Shown here piece by piece: positions 42,995-56,215 of a DNA stretch of 64,000 bases; within the stretch, counting starts at the first letter, position 1; every line of letters starts with the position of its first letter. Made by a program: the position numbers and the translations under genes. Under the pieces are notes generated by a model. The model was not told the DNA's origin. It saw nothing but the letters and a program-made list of their open reading frames with translations, and searched no databases. This DNA is from Rachicladosporium sp. CCFEE 5018 (taxonomy: Eukaryota > Ascomycota > Dothideomycetes > Cladosporiales > Cladosporiaceae), in the NCBI GenBank assembly GCA_002077045.2, contig KZ111166.1:138121-202120 (forward strand), in the 5' to 3' direction.

Positions 42995-43615
42995 CGTGAC
43001 TTGCGGATGACGATACGTCCAACGATTCTCCTTATCACTTTGATAGTGCTGAACGTGGATATAAGAAACAAAAAGTACCTACTGTAGCACAACGTTGATG
43101 AAGGCACTACTATTAACTTTGCAGCTGCGTCTCTCAGTCAACAGCCTGCACTAGTTCAGGGCGTAAGGCTTGACACCGCATAGCATCCAAGCTACTACGA
43201 TTACTGTATATAGAGAGAGATCATCATGTCTCCACTTCAGTTGCCCGACAAGACCATATGCTTGAGTCGATTCGATTGATCCCTGACTGCATCGGATATC
43301 GGTCCATTAGTACCTGGCTTACATTCACATAGGCATTGACACATAACGCCATCGCTGCAGCCGTTGCGATAGGCAAAGTTTCGGCCTGTACCTGCATGTA
43401 GTCATGTAGATGAGCAGTTGGTAGATAAGAACATCGGCTCAGAACATGCCGCCCGGATCTGATCGGGTCATGTTCGGTAGCTCGGAAATATGCCGCCTCG
43501 CCCAATGCGATGGTGGCTGATACAGTGATCTATGGTCGCTTCGTACATCTCACTAGCTAGCAGACGGGGCCCGACATGATGCAGTCCCGAGTGTACTACA
43601 GCGAGTGTTTCGAGC
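42995..43615. other. intergenic, copy B
   Basis: The first ~280 nt lack a counterpart in copy A, where the deacetylase fragment sits. From about 43277 the two copies align again. No gene seen; presumed amidase promoter. Confidence 0.45.
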
Positions 43616-46600
43616 TCACCAGAACGGAGTGTAGCCCACATCTTCCTCAATAGCCGCCCTGATCTTGCCTCTGCCTGTGCCTCTTCGAGTGCGTCCCTTG
43701 GTCTTAGCTGGCACGGCTGGCTGTAGCACCTCAGCCAGCTCCTCGAGGTCCATGCCATAATACTCTCCCAGTCCAACGTTATCAAGACCGCATTCACCCA
43801 TGATCTCGCCGAGTGTGCGCTCAAATGCACCCAGCGTCTGCATCTGGTGCTCACTGTCTGCTGTCGTCGCGGTCTTGCACAGGCCGTCGTTCAATTCAAG
43901 CGAAGCCTCCCACCACAGCCGATCACGTTCGAGCATCTCTGCTTCAGTCCCGGCAGCGGCAAGCAATCCAGCCTCTCCATCGAGAGCATCGTTGATGTTG
44001 AGGATCAGGTTCCAGGATTGATCAACATGCCAGGTTGCCAGGATTTTCTGGTCAGCGCACGTATCTGGACCCATGTCCGTAGACATGTTCGACGACTTCA
44101 GCGGTATGGCTTGCGAGAAGCGACGCTTCGCGACGACTCTTTGTACCGTGAACGCTGGCAGCTCTCCAATGTCCGGGACGTCAGCTTCGATGGCAGGTAA
44201 TCCCGTGAGCTCTCCGAGGCTATTGAACGTTTTTGCGAAAGTCTTTGCAGCCTGCAAAATTTCTGCCGTTGGCGTCGGGCCACCTTTACGCCGCAGCTGT
44301 ATCCTGGCATCCCATACATGGTGAGGATAATGTACGCACATCTTCGATGGCTCTTGCGGAATGTAGCTGACGTCCACATCACGATCGTCTTTCGGGCAAA
44401 CAACGATAAGCCATCGGACTTTGTCGATGTCCATGACTTCAACCTCGTACAAGATTTCGGAACGGAGGTCGAACGGTGCTTGTGCACACCAGGCGTCCAT
44501 GAATGACCTTGGGTCTCCATCACGCTGGTGCGAGAGCATGCAGGGGAGGGAGAGCAGGTGTGCTGCATCTTGATGCGCCGTACATAGGCGGGTCAGGAAC
44601 TTGGCCTGTGCTCGAGGATCGACAAGGACCGTCGCGTCGTTTCCGGCATCGAGCTGACGCTGCATATCGGCCACTGCGACGGCCTGTACAACAGTCTCAG
44701 TGTCTTGCCGATGCAGTAACACGATGCCGAATTGCACTACGAGAGCTGGTGCGGCTTCGCCGTCTTGTGTGAGAAGCAGCTTCAACACTCGCTCGGTGAA
44801 GATCCCTTGCTGCGCGTCATCGCGGTCTACATCACAGATGTCGGCCTTTTGCTTTATGGAGGCTGCCTGCAAGGGCACAAGCTCCGGCACTCGTTTTGCC
44901 TTCGGCATTGGTGGTGGATCCGGCAACTCCAGCATCGCTTTGCCCTTCAATGCTGGCTTGCTCGCCTTCGACTTACTTCCCTTGCCCTTTTTCGCCTTGT
45001 TCTGTGCCTTTTGCTTCATGGTAGAGCGCCGTTTCGGCGGCTCGTCTGTATCAGGTTGTAGGCGCTCAATGACCGTATCGTCATCTCTGCGTTGCTTGTG
45101 AGGTCCACGTTCGCAATCTACGATCTTCAACATCTTCGGAGGCAAGGCTTTGTGCTTGGGTAGCTTCACGGTCGAGGTGGAAGTATTCTCGTTGGTGGTG
45201 GTCGACGCTGAGACGTCGATAAGGAGGCCTTCTGCGTGAGCGTATCCAGGCTGCCCACTGTTCCCTTGCTCACGTTGCCACGCTTGTGGCTCGTGTGCCG
45301 TTTTAGCTTGCTTCACCGGCAGCCGCATGGATGGGGAGATCCGGGACGTCAGGGCAGGGAACTGCTCAGGGGTCGCACGAAATGCGTCAGCGACATAGCT
45401 GGTGTCAATGAGATGGCCAGTACGTTGAGCAACCTGGGCTGGCACCACCTTATCAGCCCAGGATTCACTGCCTCCCAGCTTGGTGTCTGCGTAGGTGGCG
45501 GGTGTCAGAGTGGCTAGGGACGACGCAGCTTTGCGGTCCGCGTTCCCGTTCATATGCTTGAGAGATGCGAGCGTTGATGGCTCTCGTGGATTAGCCTCCG
45601 GTACAGCACAGGCCTGGCGTGCCAGCATGACCTGGTCTTTGGTCCTGAGCGGTCGGCTCGTACTGACAGAGGCTGCAGGGTGACGATTCTCCAGCTCCCA
45701 TTTCGCCTGATTCGCAGCATCGCCCATCAGTCCGATACCGTCGACCTGGGCGTAGCGGCGCTCGTAAGTGGGAAAGGAGTCTTCCACCGTCGCAGGCGTC
45801 TCATGAGAAGAAGTGGGAGGGCCTGATCCTTGAGGTACGGTGTCGGCAGTGGATTCTGAGTCGCTGATGATGACTTGAGGCACGATGCAAGTAAGAGCGC
45901 TGCTTTGTTCGTTTGCCTGCCTAACACGGTCGTCGACTGACTTTTGACCGTTCCCTAGAAGTTTTGCCCAGCCTGTCTGGCCCGCAATGCCTACGCCACC
46001 GGACCCTGCATCACTGTCCGTCTCTGCAGCTGACTCGTTAGACGCCTCATCGCTCACGGCAGGGCGCTTCATGAGTGCTGTGAAGGCACTGTGCAGCTGT
46101 TCCATAGTCTGTTCTGGCTCGTCATCCACGTTCTCGCCCTGACTTGGCATGCTGGAGACGCCCTGTGGCATCCTGATTCGCCCAGAAGTCTCTTGCGCTT
46201 GCGTAGCGATCTGCTGGTACCGAATGGCGTCCTTGCTCGGTACCGGCGCAGCGTCGGGGCTCAGCAACTCCGTCGTCTCTCCCATACCCACCAGCCATTG
46301 ATTCGTTCTGGGCTGCTCGCCGACGAACTCCCAGTGACGCTCGATTGGAGGCGAAGCAGCATCTAGAGGAATTTGAGCCTCTTTGCGGATGTCTGTCAAG
46401 CGCTCAAGCGGCGAGAAGGGCGTGAGTTCGTCGAGCAGCGCGGTGAGATCCATGTGCTCCTGTCCACTGAGAGGTGACAAGGCTGTGCCAATCTCTCCAC
46501 TGTAGCAGTATGGCCCTTGCTGCCCATCCCATTGTGATGCACGGACCGTGGTCAGGTTCTTCGTGCTGGAGTCGGGCAACACGCCACTGAAACGCGCTCT

Positions 46601-47109
46601 GAGTTGAATAGGCAGTTGTGAAAGCTGCATGGCCGCGACTTTCTCACGCGACTTCATACCATCGCGCTGCACAACGTGGCTGGAAAGTGGTACCGGCGGT
46701 CCACCGACCTCGAGTGGCTCATCACTGACAGTGGGAATCGCGTCATCGTCAAAGGTCTCGTTCAACGCACTCTCTCCGAAAAGCTCGACTTGAGGCTGTC
46801 GATCTTCTTCACTTGCGTCGTCAAGCTCCTGCGCCACGTAACGATCCGTGACATCGCGGAGTAATTCATCGAGAGCAAAACCATGAGTGCTGTGGCAGAT
46901 CAGAGCGAAGATCTGCAGTGGATGTCAGTGGTGCTTCGGTACAGTCGTGTCATCGTACTGACTTGATTGTGTCCATCATGTACTAGATCCCAAGACGTGC
47001 GATCTGCTACGACGCGTGCAGCACCATCGGTGAAGTGCTTGATGATTGTGCGAGCTGCGGTTGGAGTGAAGCGGTACAGCGAGCCGTGGACGTAACATGC
47101 CTGGTCCAT
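43616..47109 (-). CDS. large fungal orphan protein, copy B
   Basis: Two exons (46963-47109, 43616-46912; 50-nt intron) give 1147 residues. Splice sites and phase match copy A exactly. The N-terminal exon, the LPKHKALPPKMLKIVDCERG stretch, the basic Lys-rich patch and the C-terminal domain (DLRSEILYEVEVMDIDKVRW, RLWWEASLELNDG, GYTPFW end) are kept. The acidic middle differs by many substitutions and small in-frame indels. Absence of any frame break across 3.4 kb of divergent sequence is good evidence for a real protein in both copies. Family unrecognised. Confidence 0.75.
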
Positions 47110-47503
47110 CGTGCTCCACGCTTTGTCTCGGAGGGTGGAGAGGCGTGGTCGATTGATGTGTTGTTGAGCAGAGGTGATGTTGCAGCGGAAGCGGGAGCAG
47201 GCAGTCGCGCATTCTCCCGCAGGCAGGCGCGGCGGAGGTGATGTAGTTAGGAAAGTGCGACCCAGACCACCGCGGCTTCGCTGCCCGCTGCTAACCATCC
47301 TGACATGCATCTGCACTTCATTCACCTGAGACACCCTCATGCACGTGAAGCTGTCTAATGTCCGCACAGTTCATGTGCCAGCGTTAGTGGCTCATATCCA
47401 GATATCACTCCAACTTCGTTGTGGGCGATGCCGCATTACCATTATTCTTCACCATCGTAGCCAACGCCCCTTGAGGAAAAGTCGAAAGGCACTCAGTCAA
47501 TCT
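47110..47503. other. intergenic, copy B
   Basis: Counterpart of 17706-18078, with a ~20-nt insertion near 47130. No gene seen. Confidence 0.4.
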
Positions 47504-48448
47504 TCATCCACCCTCCCGTGACTTCTCCATACCCATCACCCACTTCATCTGCTTCGTCACGGTCTCCATATCCTGACTTAGCTTCCTCGTCTTCTCAGTC
47601 TCCTCACTCGCAGCCACCTCCACGCCCTCTTTCCACTCCTCCACGGCCGCCTTGTGCTTCTCGTGCATCTCCACGTACTGCTCGTGCGCCGTGCAATTCT
47701 GCTCAAACACCGCACACATCTGCCCTGAGATGACTGCTAGCCGCGCCACTTTCGGAGCATCCCCATCTGCATCTTTCCGAAGCTGCGCGAAGTCCTTGCG
47801 AAACCTCCCGGCGCGCTGTTGGTATTCGGTAGATAACTGACGATGGCTCTGCTCCAGTATGCTCGCATGTATCGTGGAGTGCTTCGCCTCATCATGTGCT
47901 CGCTGGACTTCTGCTCTCGCAGTCTCCACCGCCTCATCCCGCTCCGCCTCCAACCGCCGTGCGCGCCCCTCTGCTGCCTCTCTCCTTGTCCTCTCGGCAC
48001 CCATCTCCTCCTTCATCAATTCGAGCTTGCGGTCCCGACGCTTGAGAAGTGAGGAGTCCATGTTCTTAGCATGTTGCAGGTTGTCGTTCTCCGTTCTCAG
48101 TGCTTCCAGCTGGGGCCGCATGGTCTGGATCGTCCGCTCCTGTTCCTGTGATCGAAGCAGCACTAACTCCAATTCCTTCTTCAGGCGATCGTTGGCAGCC
48201 ATCAGAGTCTCGATGACTCGACCACTCTTGCCAGCGGTGGTGGCATGGCCGACTGCTGAAGACCATTGCCCGTTCTCAGCTGTCGGTGAAAGAGCTCCAT
48301 TGCGCGATGGTTCGTCGTGCTTGACATTTTCCACACCCCCGCTATCCTGCCTTGCTGTCGTCCCGTTCATCACCCTCGCAGCAGATACTCTCCGCTTCTC
48401 GCCAATCATGCCGTTCATGGTGTCAAAATCGGCAGTGTCAAGGCTCAT
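47504..48448 (-). CDS. She3-like coiled-coil protein, copy B
   Basis: 314 residues starting at an ATG (48448) that is GTG in copy A. The coiled-coil core is nearly unchanged; differences cluster in the N-terminal 60 residues. As in copy A the frame runs upstream to a TAA through LYRLPS, with an AG acceptor-like TTGCAG 27 nt before the ATG, so a first exon further upstream is possible. Resembles fungal proteins annotated She3; function here inferred from the family only. Confidence 0.68.
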   Translation of the reverse strand: MSLDTADFDTMNGMIGEKRRVSAARVMNGTTARQDSGGVENVKHDEPSRNGALSPTAENGQWSSAVGHATTAGKSGRVIETLMAANDRLKKELELVLLRSQEQERTIQTMRPQLEALRTENDNLQHAKNMDSSLLKRRDRKLELMKEEMGAERTRREAAEGRARRLEAERDEAVETARAEVQRAHDEAKHSTIHASILEQSHRQLSTEYQQRAGRFRKDFAQLRKDADGDAPKVARLAVISGQMCAVFEQNCTAHEQYVEMHEKHKAAVEEWKEGVEVAASEETEKTRKLSQDMETVTKQMKWVMGMEKSREGG

Positions 48449-49385
48449 AGACGGCAGCCGGTAGAGCCTCTCTGCAAGTCGAGAGCATTAGCGTACCGCG
48501 AAGACAAAGCGAGGCAGTCTATGGGATTTCGGATGCTAGTATCTACCCTCTTTCTTTGTCGATTTCCGCTTCGACGTCTTCGCACCTTCGCTTCGACGCA
48601 ATAAGCGGTTAATGCCGCGGTGTACTTGCCCTCCGCCTTGTGACGAGAGCATTTGTCGATCTAGTCTTCGCACGTTAGCTTTCCACACACTTCGGATGAC
48701 GACAGGAAACGGTGAGGCGCAAGGGTCGTAGTAGTGAACTTGGGGGCGTGTAGCTACAAAGTACATCCCCGTAAGTGTTGACATTTAACGCTCACTTCGC
48801 GCTCACTTCGCGTAGCTGTTAAGCTTTGCCTATCGTCTGATAGGCTTGCCCGGCCGCTCGGTCCGCTCCGGACATCTCGCCGTACCTGTCGATCGGTGAA
48901 CTCTCCACTCTCCAGCACGGTGACATGTGGTCAGGGCTGCTACGAAGAGACTCATGAAAGGGAATTCAGCTGCGATATCTCCGCGAGAAGCTGCGCTACC
49001 GGATGCATCCGTCGCTCGGTGGACGACGTGTGCTAAGCGACGCCGGTTTTGCGACTTGCCAGCGCAGTGACGTGGATCTTGCAGAACGGGGAAGGCCAAC
49101 GGACTTTTAAGGAGGGAAGGAAACAGCCCACTCGAGTCGTTCATGACCACCTGCTGGGGCCAAGATCTAATTTCCTACGTGGTAGTGACCATTGGTGGAC
49201 AGCAGGAACAAGCTAAGTCAACACGCAGCAATGATACGCAGCGAACCCATGGGAGCTGGTGCGACAGTGAACCTGATGTGTGAAAAGGAAAGCCCCAACG
49301 AGTACTCGTGAGCAACATGTCTCATTCAGATCATATTTCGACTACATGACACCGATTCTTGAATCTCTGCTAACGACACTATGTT
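48449..49385. other. 0.94-kb upstream/intergenic region, copy B
   Basis: Counterpart of 19024-19986. The first 450 nt, including the repeat-hairpin element, align well; the rest toward the sedolisin 3' end is much more diverged. No gene supported. Confidence 0.45.
48790..48873. repeat. tandem GCTCACTTCGC repeat plus two hairpins, copy B
   Basis: Tandem GCTCACTTCGC at 48790-48811; GCCTATC-GTCT-GATAGGC at 48828-48845 (loop differs from copy A, stem unchanged); GTCCG-CTC-CGGAC at 48861-48873 (outer pair lost). The changes fall in loops or at a stem end. Confidence 0.75.
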
Positions 49386-51409
49386 CTACGGTAAGCTGAG
49401 GTACAGCTTGAGCAATTTTGGGAAGTTCGGCGTTCCCAACCCAGTGACCGGATCCCACCCAGTGGCAGACTGGAAACCTGGTGTACCACAACCCTGGTTG
49501 CCACCTTGCGTGATATCATTCCAGACCTCTGGATGCGCGTACGCAGTCGGGTTAATGAAGCCGACCGACTTCTTGCCAATCGAGAGACGCGCTTCGTTGA
49601 TCAGGGTGAGAATGCTTGCGAATACCGGAGCCGAGGCAGACGTGCCGTACACGAGCGCGAACTGTCCGTCAACGGCAACAACGTAGTTAGCGCCGTTGGC
49701 TGAGACATCTGGGAATCCGCGAGTCTGCTGGGAGTTATTGAAGCGGTCTGCGCCGTATGGGGGCGGGTGATTTTTGAACCATCCCTTGACTGCTGCGGAC
49801 TGGTATGAGGGTAGAGGGAAAACGTTCGAGAATCCACCGCCGGAGTAGATGACGGTCTCGCAGGCCTCCTCGGGCTGGGTGTGCGTAGCGAGTGCCTTGA
49901 TGATGTTCGTTCCTGGCTTGACCTGGGTGGCGCCTACAGATGTGATGTACGGGCACGTGCTGGGGAACGCGGGGTTGAAGCGGCCATAGGTGCCGTCAGT
50001 GTAGGTGGTGTTTGTGTAGTTGCCAGCTGGTGGAGCGCCCGGTGCGATGCACTGTCCGCCGTTGCCAGCTACACCGTAATCGCCGGAAGAGAAGATGAAG
50101 CTGATACCTTGCAGACCAAGCTTCATGTACTCGTTGCACTGGCGCTTCTCGTAAGCGGGAGTGAGATCGTACTCGTTGTAGCCGTACGAGGTGCTAACGA
50201 CTTTCGTAGCGGCAAAGCCACCACAGTTCTTAGGGCCCTTGTAACCTCCGGGTAGAGGGTCGGGGTAGGTGGCATCGAAGTTCGGGTCGTCACTGGCGCA
50301 GAAGCTACCGTCCAGGGCATCGAGGAAGTCACTGAAGCTGGCACCCTCGACGAGGTCACCAGCTTGGTACAAAGTGACCTTCTGAGGATAGACCAAGGTC
50401 ATGGCGTACTCAAGATCGAGATCCGATTCGCCGTTGTAGTTGAAGGACATGACTTGAGACTGCACGACACCACCGTCGATCGAATCCAAGGTGGGTCGGT
50501 CCCCGACCTGGCGAGTGCTGAAGTTGGCAAAGAACAGATCGAGATCTGACCCCACGTAGGCCTGTGGAGTGTACTCGACAATGCCAAGGCTATTGCCGGG
50601 TGCAGCGTATACGTTGGGAGGGAACTCGTATAACGCACGCAGACAGTTCGGCGTGATCTGTGTATCGCATTGCTCGAGCTGCTGGATGAGCTTGTTCTTG
50701 CCTCCAAGCCATTGGCCGAGCTTAGGAAGAGAGCCAGAGTTCGGGTTGCCAAGAGGACTCTTGGTATCGCGCTTCTTGATCGATGAGTTGTCGGCATCAC
50801 GAGCCTTGATCTTGGCATCGAAGTGCACAGTGGGCGTGACAAAGTCGATATGCTTCTTGAGATGCGTGGGCACCTTGTACTCGTCGCAAGCAATGTGCGG
50901 CTGACCAGACTTGTGCTCCCAGACATGATATTTGGTCTCCAGCAGATCCTCAGCCTCGTCAACGGTAGCCTCGAATTCCAGCCAGCCGAGACTCTGCGAC
51001 TGCTTGATGCGGCCTTCGCCAATGCCGGAGCTCGTCAGCCAAGCCTTGACCGACTTGACGGTCTCGTCACTGCGCACAAAGGTCAGTCTCACGTTGCACG
51101 TAGTTTGGGATGCGTCGCACTGTACCTCGGAGCGAATGCTTGCGCGACGTCCTTCGCCGACCAGTGTTGGCCAAACTTCTCGGATTCGGGGTGTGACACA
51201 TCCATGAGCCAGTCTGGACCTTGGTCAAGACCACCCTGTGTAAGGGCTATCCGCATGGGCAGAATCGCCCGTCGGTCCAGTGCATCGCGTCGTGTCCAGC
51301 CATGTGGAGGGCTGTTCCGCTTCTCGTGGACTGCATTGGGGATTGAAACTGGGGAAGCCAAAGACCCAGCGACCAGCAAGCTGGAAACTAGGGCTGTAGA
51401 GAAGAACAT
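49386..51409 (-). CDS. sedolisin (S53) secreted peptidase, copy B
   Basis: Two exons (51126-51409, 49386-51069; 56-nt intron) give 655 residues. Signal peptide MFFSTALVSSLLVAGSLA, prodomain, then the catalytic elements GESDLDLEY, SSGDYGV and GTSASAP are all present, so an active acid peptidase is expected. Compared with copy A, substitutions concentrate on surface-like loops (for example FSDFLDALDGSFCASDDPN) and the prodomain. This is the pattern of two functional paralogues that may differ in specificity or stability. Confidence 0.93.
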
Positions 51410-53061
51410 GATGAACAGCTCTCTCGAATTGCGAAGAGGTGGGTCGTAGGGCAATCCTGGGAAGCACCAGCAGGATGGGAACACTTATAAACATGGCCAG
51501 CGCCATCGTGACTACAGTGGCTGCATACCGCCATGCCCTCCTCCTGCCTCATCGAAAGGGTGGTAGGCGGCAGAGCTCGGTCGCTGGTCTGCATCGCTGC
51601 CGCGCTCTTGCCCAAGAAGGACAGCATAGATGGGCGCCATCGTGAGATCGACGTCGCTAGGCGAAGATCAAGCATGCCAGATTGACTTAGACCGCCGCTT
51701 GTGCAGTAGCTGTTATTGCCAATGGTAGATAAGCACGTCGACAAGACCATTTGAGCATCTTGATTTGATGGCATCTACGGGTCGTACCTGAGCCGATGCT
51801 GGGGTGCTTGATGCTCTGATCGCAGTGGGCCAAGAGACCGAGGGGTAGGAACCAACGCTGGCGCTATCTTCCCTAGAAGGTTGGTCGAGGTGGCGGCGCT
51901 AGATGAATGATATACATGGCCTTCCTCATCGGCTGTAGCGTGTGCAGTTGCCCAATCCCGCGGTAACGGCATGGTCGCGTGCTTGTGCCTAGCAGAAGCA
52001 CATCTTGTGCTCTTGCAATCTTGGCTAGCTCGATGGCGCCCAGTAGTTGGTACCGTGCCAGTGATTCGCTGTGATGACTTCGGTGTTCTCTCTGGCGGGG
52101 TCTATCGAGAAATGAAGGTCAAATGACCATATCGCAGCGGCAATATCTGCACCCGTCATGCACGTACCCACTCCACCCCACGGTAATATAAGAACAGCCG
52201 GTATAAGCGCATGTCGCAAGCATGCAACGGTGCTGCGATAAGCATCACGTTCGTACGCTTGGCAAGCCATGCTTCATGATGACTTGCAGATCATAGAGGT
52301 AAGGTCATCGAGTTTCGCAATCGCACCCTTGAAGGCTGTTGGTCATCACCACGCAGACTCATCACAAGATACTTCAGGACGTAGCTCCGAAAACCGTTTC
52401 GTGCCAGCTGAACTCTGTTCCTGTGGCGACGTCGGCACGCTACCCAATCTTGTCGGTGCGACCCTTCAATCCTCCCAGCACAGAGGAAACTCTCCGACAC
52501 CTCACAGCGGGCGGGCACTTTGCCACAGACGGGCCATGCGTCGAGCGTTGCTTTGCATGCGAATGATTCGACAGTCAAGGAGAAGCAATTTGATGATTGA
52601 CACTTCCACACATCCCTCGTCAAGACGCAATTCTACCTGCCTCCTTGGGCGAGTCCAACAAGCGCAACGTGACGCATCGTCGATCAGCCGAGGCGCATGT
52701 GAAAGCTACAGTGCCTCTACTCTCCCTAGGCTCTCCAGACGTTGGCTTTACTATCGAATGCATCGCAGGCGTTCACGACGTTCAGTCGTTCTCGCTGCAC
52801 GGGCGTAAAAAGGTCACATTCGCGGCGGGGTCCACATTCTGACCGGCACCTCTCGACGATTATGGGGCCAAGACCTCATCCTTGCGGTGCCATAAGAATG
52901 GCCGAATCAAGATCCGACACCATAGAGACCGTCGATCTCGAGCTGAGGAGTACCCAGAGGTACGCGCTCTGGCGATCTATCTTTGCAAAACGACTTTTCA
53001 GAACTCTGCTAAATTATAGCCCTTACATTGACTTCCATCTGCCCTGAAGACAATCGTGAGT
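51410..53061. other. 1.65 kb upstream/intergenic region, copy B
   Basis: Contains the sedolisin TATA box at 51485-51489 and a stretch very similar to copy A up to about 52260. From there to the esterase 3' end the copies differ widely. Open frames are not shared. No gene supported. Confidence 0.45.
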
Positions 53062-54982
53062 CTAAGCCAGGCCACAGGCTTTATCGATCACTTGATCGCT
53101 GCTCTCACCCACTAGCTCATTTCCGTTTGCGAACCGTACAAGGCTGTTAGTACTCGTGTCGAACTCAGGCCAGACAAAGTTCCCTCCCGCGGGCAGCGGT
53201 GCGGTCGGCGCGACAGACGGGAAACGCGCGAACGACAGCCAAAGGTTTTCCATGAAGTGAGACACCTGATACTCGTACTCAGTCGAATTTCCCCGAAATT
53301 CGTAGTGCGTGCCGAATATGAGCGGGAGTTCGGCTAGAAGTATGTGTTAGTATTCTGAATGAGGCAAGGTAGGGTGACTGAAGCAGGGAGACGTACAGCT
53401 GTGGTAGGCGCCCATCCATGGTAAGGGTGAGACATTACTGAAGTTGCCTAGGTACTGGTAGCGAAACGTCGGTTTAATGTTATGGGTCACGCGGTTGCTG
53501 CGCAGTATTGTCAGATTTGGATGTAGATTTGGTTTAGTGAGTATATTCGTTGGGTGGAAAGACAAGACGTACACAACTTCCTTCGCAACTGGGCAAGCGA
53601 TGACATTGTTGGTCACATTTTGCAGAGTCGCTGCGCCTGGTCCGTTTGGCGTGAAAGGGACAAATCCAGCCCCCTCATTTGCGTTGCTGCCGATTATGGC
53701 AGGCTGCATAGTGTCAGCTCTTTGCTCTCCGCACATGTCTCTGGCTCGAGGAGTGGACTCACAATCTTCGCCACAAGACCCTTGGCCGCACGGTCAGAGT
53801 AGTTCGAGAAGACAGTGATACCGTCAGGGACAGGCGTAAAGCTGAGCTTTGGTCCAACGCCGGCGTTGACGTAGCTGGACAGCGTCTTCTCGAGCTTGAC
53901 GGCTTCAACGCCTCTCACGCAAGCAATCTCTGCTTCGTCGGAGGCAGAGTTACCGCACCCGACGAGTCCGGCTAGGGAGGTGAAGTTAGTCTGCGCGATG
54001 TCGCCGCCGTCCGCCACGCCTGCGACGCCGGAGTCTGAGATGGAGCCGGTGATGATGGGATCGGAGGCCCAGGCGTAACCATAGAGGGATGTGCTAGCAC
54101 CGCCAGCGGACTATTGCTTGTCAGTACATGGCTTTCCAGGTGCCTGTTGCACGCTTCACTGACCTGACCCCAGAAAGTGATCCTCTCCGGGTCACCACCG
54201 AAAGCGGCAATGTTGTCACGGGTCCACTCGACGCTGCATGCGTGTCAGTCTAGGGGCAGAAAAGTAAATCCAGGGGTTCGCGTACACCATCCGCTGATCG
54301 AGAAGGCCAACATTACGATTGTCCAGCGCCTTGGCGTTTGGGAACCCAAAGACATTGACGCGGTAGCTAGATACTGTGGTCAGCTTCAATGGAGTCTTTG
54401 CAGCTCAGTCAACTCCCTGACTTACTTTAACACGACAACCAAGTGACTTTGCGTCCTCTGGATCCACTTATCGGGGATCTTGTACACCGAATCGGCACCT
54501 CCACTAGTGAAGCCGCCACCAGGGACATACACGAAGACTGGCAACTTCTCTCGCTCGCAAGCCTCGACTGCTGGCGCCCAGATGTTGAGATACAGACAAT
54601 CCTCGGACTGCCCGCCATTGATGAGGAATTGTGGCACTTGTTCCGTATAGATCGTCTTACCAGAGCCAGCCTGCTGCATACAGCTGGGAGCCCAGCTTGT
54701 CGCGTCGATGGGTCCGGCCGCGGATTTACGGACCGGAGGCGCGAAGCGAAGAGAGCCTACAGGTGGTTCTGCGTATGGTACTCCAATGAATTGGCGCACT
54801 GCTGGAGCCGTTGAGTTGACGAAGCCATGCACGAGGCCGCTGCTCGTCTGGATTGAGAGACCATCGCCTTTGCCATGCCAGCCATGATCGGGCCTTCCAT
54901 GTTCAGGCCTGGCGTGACTTGGCCAGGTAGGTGCACATGCCGCGCCAGCGACCAGAGCAGAAAGTAGGATTGGAGTCTTCAT
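53062..54982 (-). CDS. secreted type-B carboxylesterase, copy B
   Basis: Seven exons (54426-54982, 54286-54366, 54164-54233, 53763-54110, 53573-53703, 53397-53497, 53062-53333) join to 519 residues. The enzyme hydrolyses carboxylic esters; with a signal peptide (MKTPILLSALVAGAACA) it is likely exported. Elements in order: FIGVPYAEPPVGSLRFAPP, SEDCLYLNIWAP, oxyanion VPGGGF, VEWTRDNIAAFGGDPERI, nucleophile Ser in GQSAGG, the acid residue in GSNANEGAGF, and His in GAYHSSELPLIFG. All catalytic residues are present. Phases close only if the second intron uses GTACGC at 54285. Its first 186 residues differ from copy A at five positions, yet copy A is a pseudogene, so this is the only working gene of the pair. 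Confidence 0.9.
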
Positions 54983-56215
54983 TTTGTCAAGTGGAGGATG
55001 CTACACTTCAAGCTGGCTGGGAAGTCGGTCACGATGTGATGGTAGGCCATCCTTTTGACTTGAGAACGTCGGAAGAGCCTTCTCCCACTCCTCACGACGA
55101 TCTTCATGGCCTCGTCTGCCGACATCTGTCGACATCGCTTCATCTTCGGTTGCTTCTATAGCGAACGGCGCCATCCCCGGAATCCGCGAAATGATGGAGA
55201 CAGTTGTGGAGAAAGCGAGCGGGGTCGGACATTGAATGCCGGTTGCATGCAAGGTACGAAGCCGACGAAAAGCCGTGGGCAGAAGACATAGCCGAACAGC
55301 GAGAAACAGTGCCAGTGGAGCATCCTTGGCAAGTCGTAATAGCAACAGGGAGACTGCTTCGGACTCATTTTGCCGTCCACCTGCGCGTACGTCACAGACG
55401 TGTGCGACTCCAGGGTTAAGCCAGCCGAGAGTAGCCCCTACTTGCGGCCAAGAAACGCTTGACTGGCTTAGGCGAAGCTTGATTGATGCAGGTGCTCAGT
55501 ATTCTTGGTTGCTCTGGCTTTTGGAACGTAGCCAACACTACTAAATGCCCGACCGCAGTAGTCAAGTCTGATGTTGCTACACCTTTGAGAGATCAGGAAA
55601 CAAGCACGAGTGATCATATGCAGTATCTGTCTCTCGCAGTCACTATACTCCAGCTCCGGAACCTCGCTGGCAGCGGCAAAGGCCAAGAACCAGATGAGTG
55701 GAAAAGTAGAGGAACATCAAGGCAAAGAAGTCAAATCGAGGCATGTGAAATGCACATCTGTCCTTGCTCAACGCTGCGCCAGATAGTTTAGCAGAAGTCT
55801 GGGAAAACAGTAGTTCCACAAGTGCTATATCTTCCCCAATGTATACCCAATAAAACTCCAAGCCTGTATAATTATGGTCTCATATGTCTGTGGGAGACAG
55901 CATCGCGGACAAACTAAGCGCGCCAGCGTTCTCGATCTTCCGGAGGTCCTGTCAGAGCAAGTCTACCACGCCAGCCAACGCCGAACGAGCTCAGTCGAGC
56001 TTCGTCGGCATGCCGGGTAGCGCCGGCTGGCTATGTTGGAAGACGAACGTATTTAGACTGTGCCAGTGCTCCGAGTTGGCAAAGCTGCGGTCTTGTCAGC
56101 AATGCACAGCTTCGTCCCGCCCGTCCAGTAAGCACGCAAATAACGCGATAGGAGATTGTGAGATATGAGGTTCCAAAGTTCTGTACAAGGAGACTCAGAG
56201 GAGAGCCATGTCGTG
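54983..56215. other. 1.2-kb conserved non-coding block, copy B
   Basis: Near-identical counterpart of 25306-26536. Frames on either strand are interrupted or shifted relative to copy A. It may hold the esterase promoter and 3' sequence of the PXMP4-like gene, or an unrecognised RNA. Confidence 0.5.
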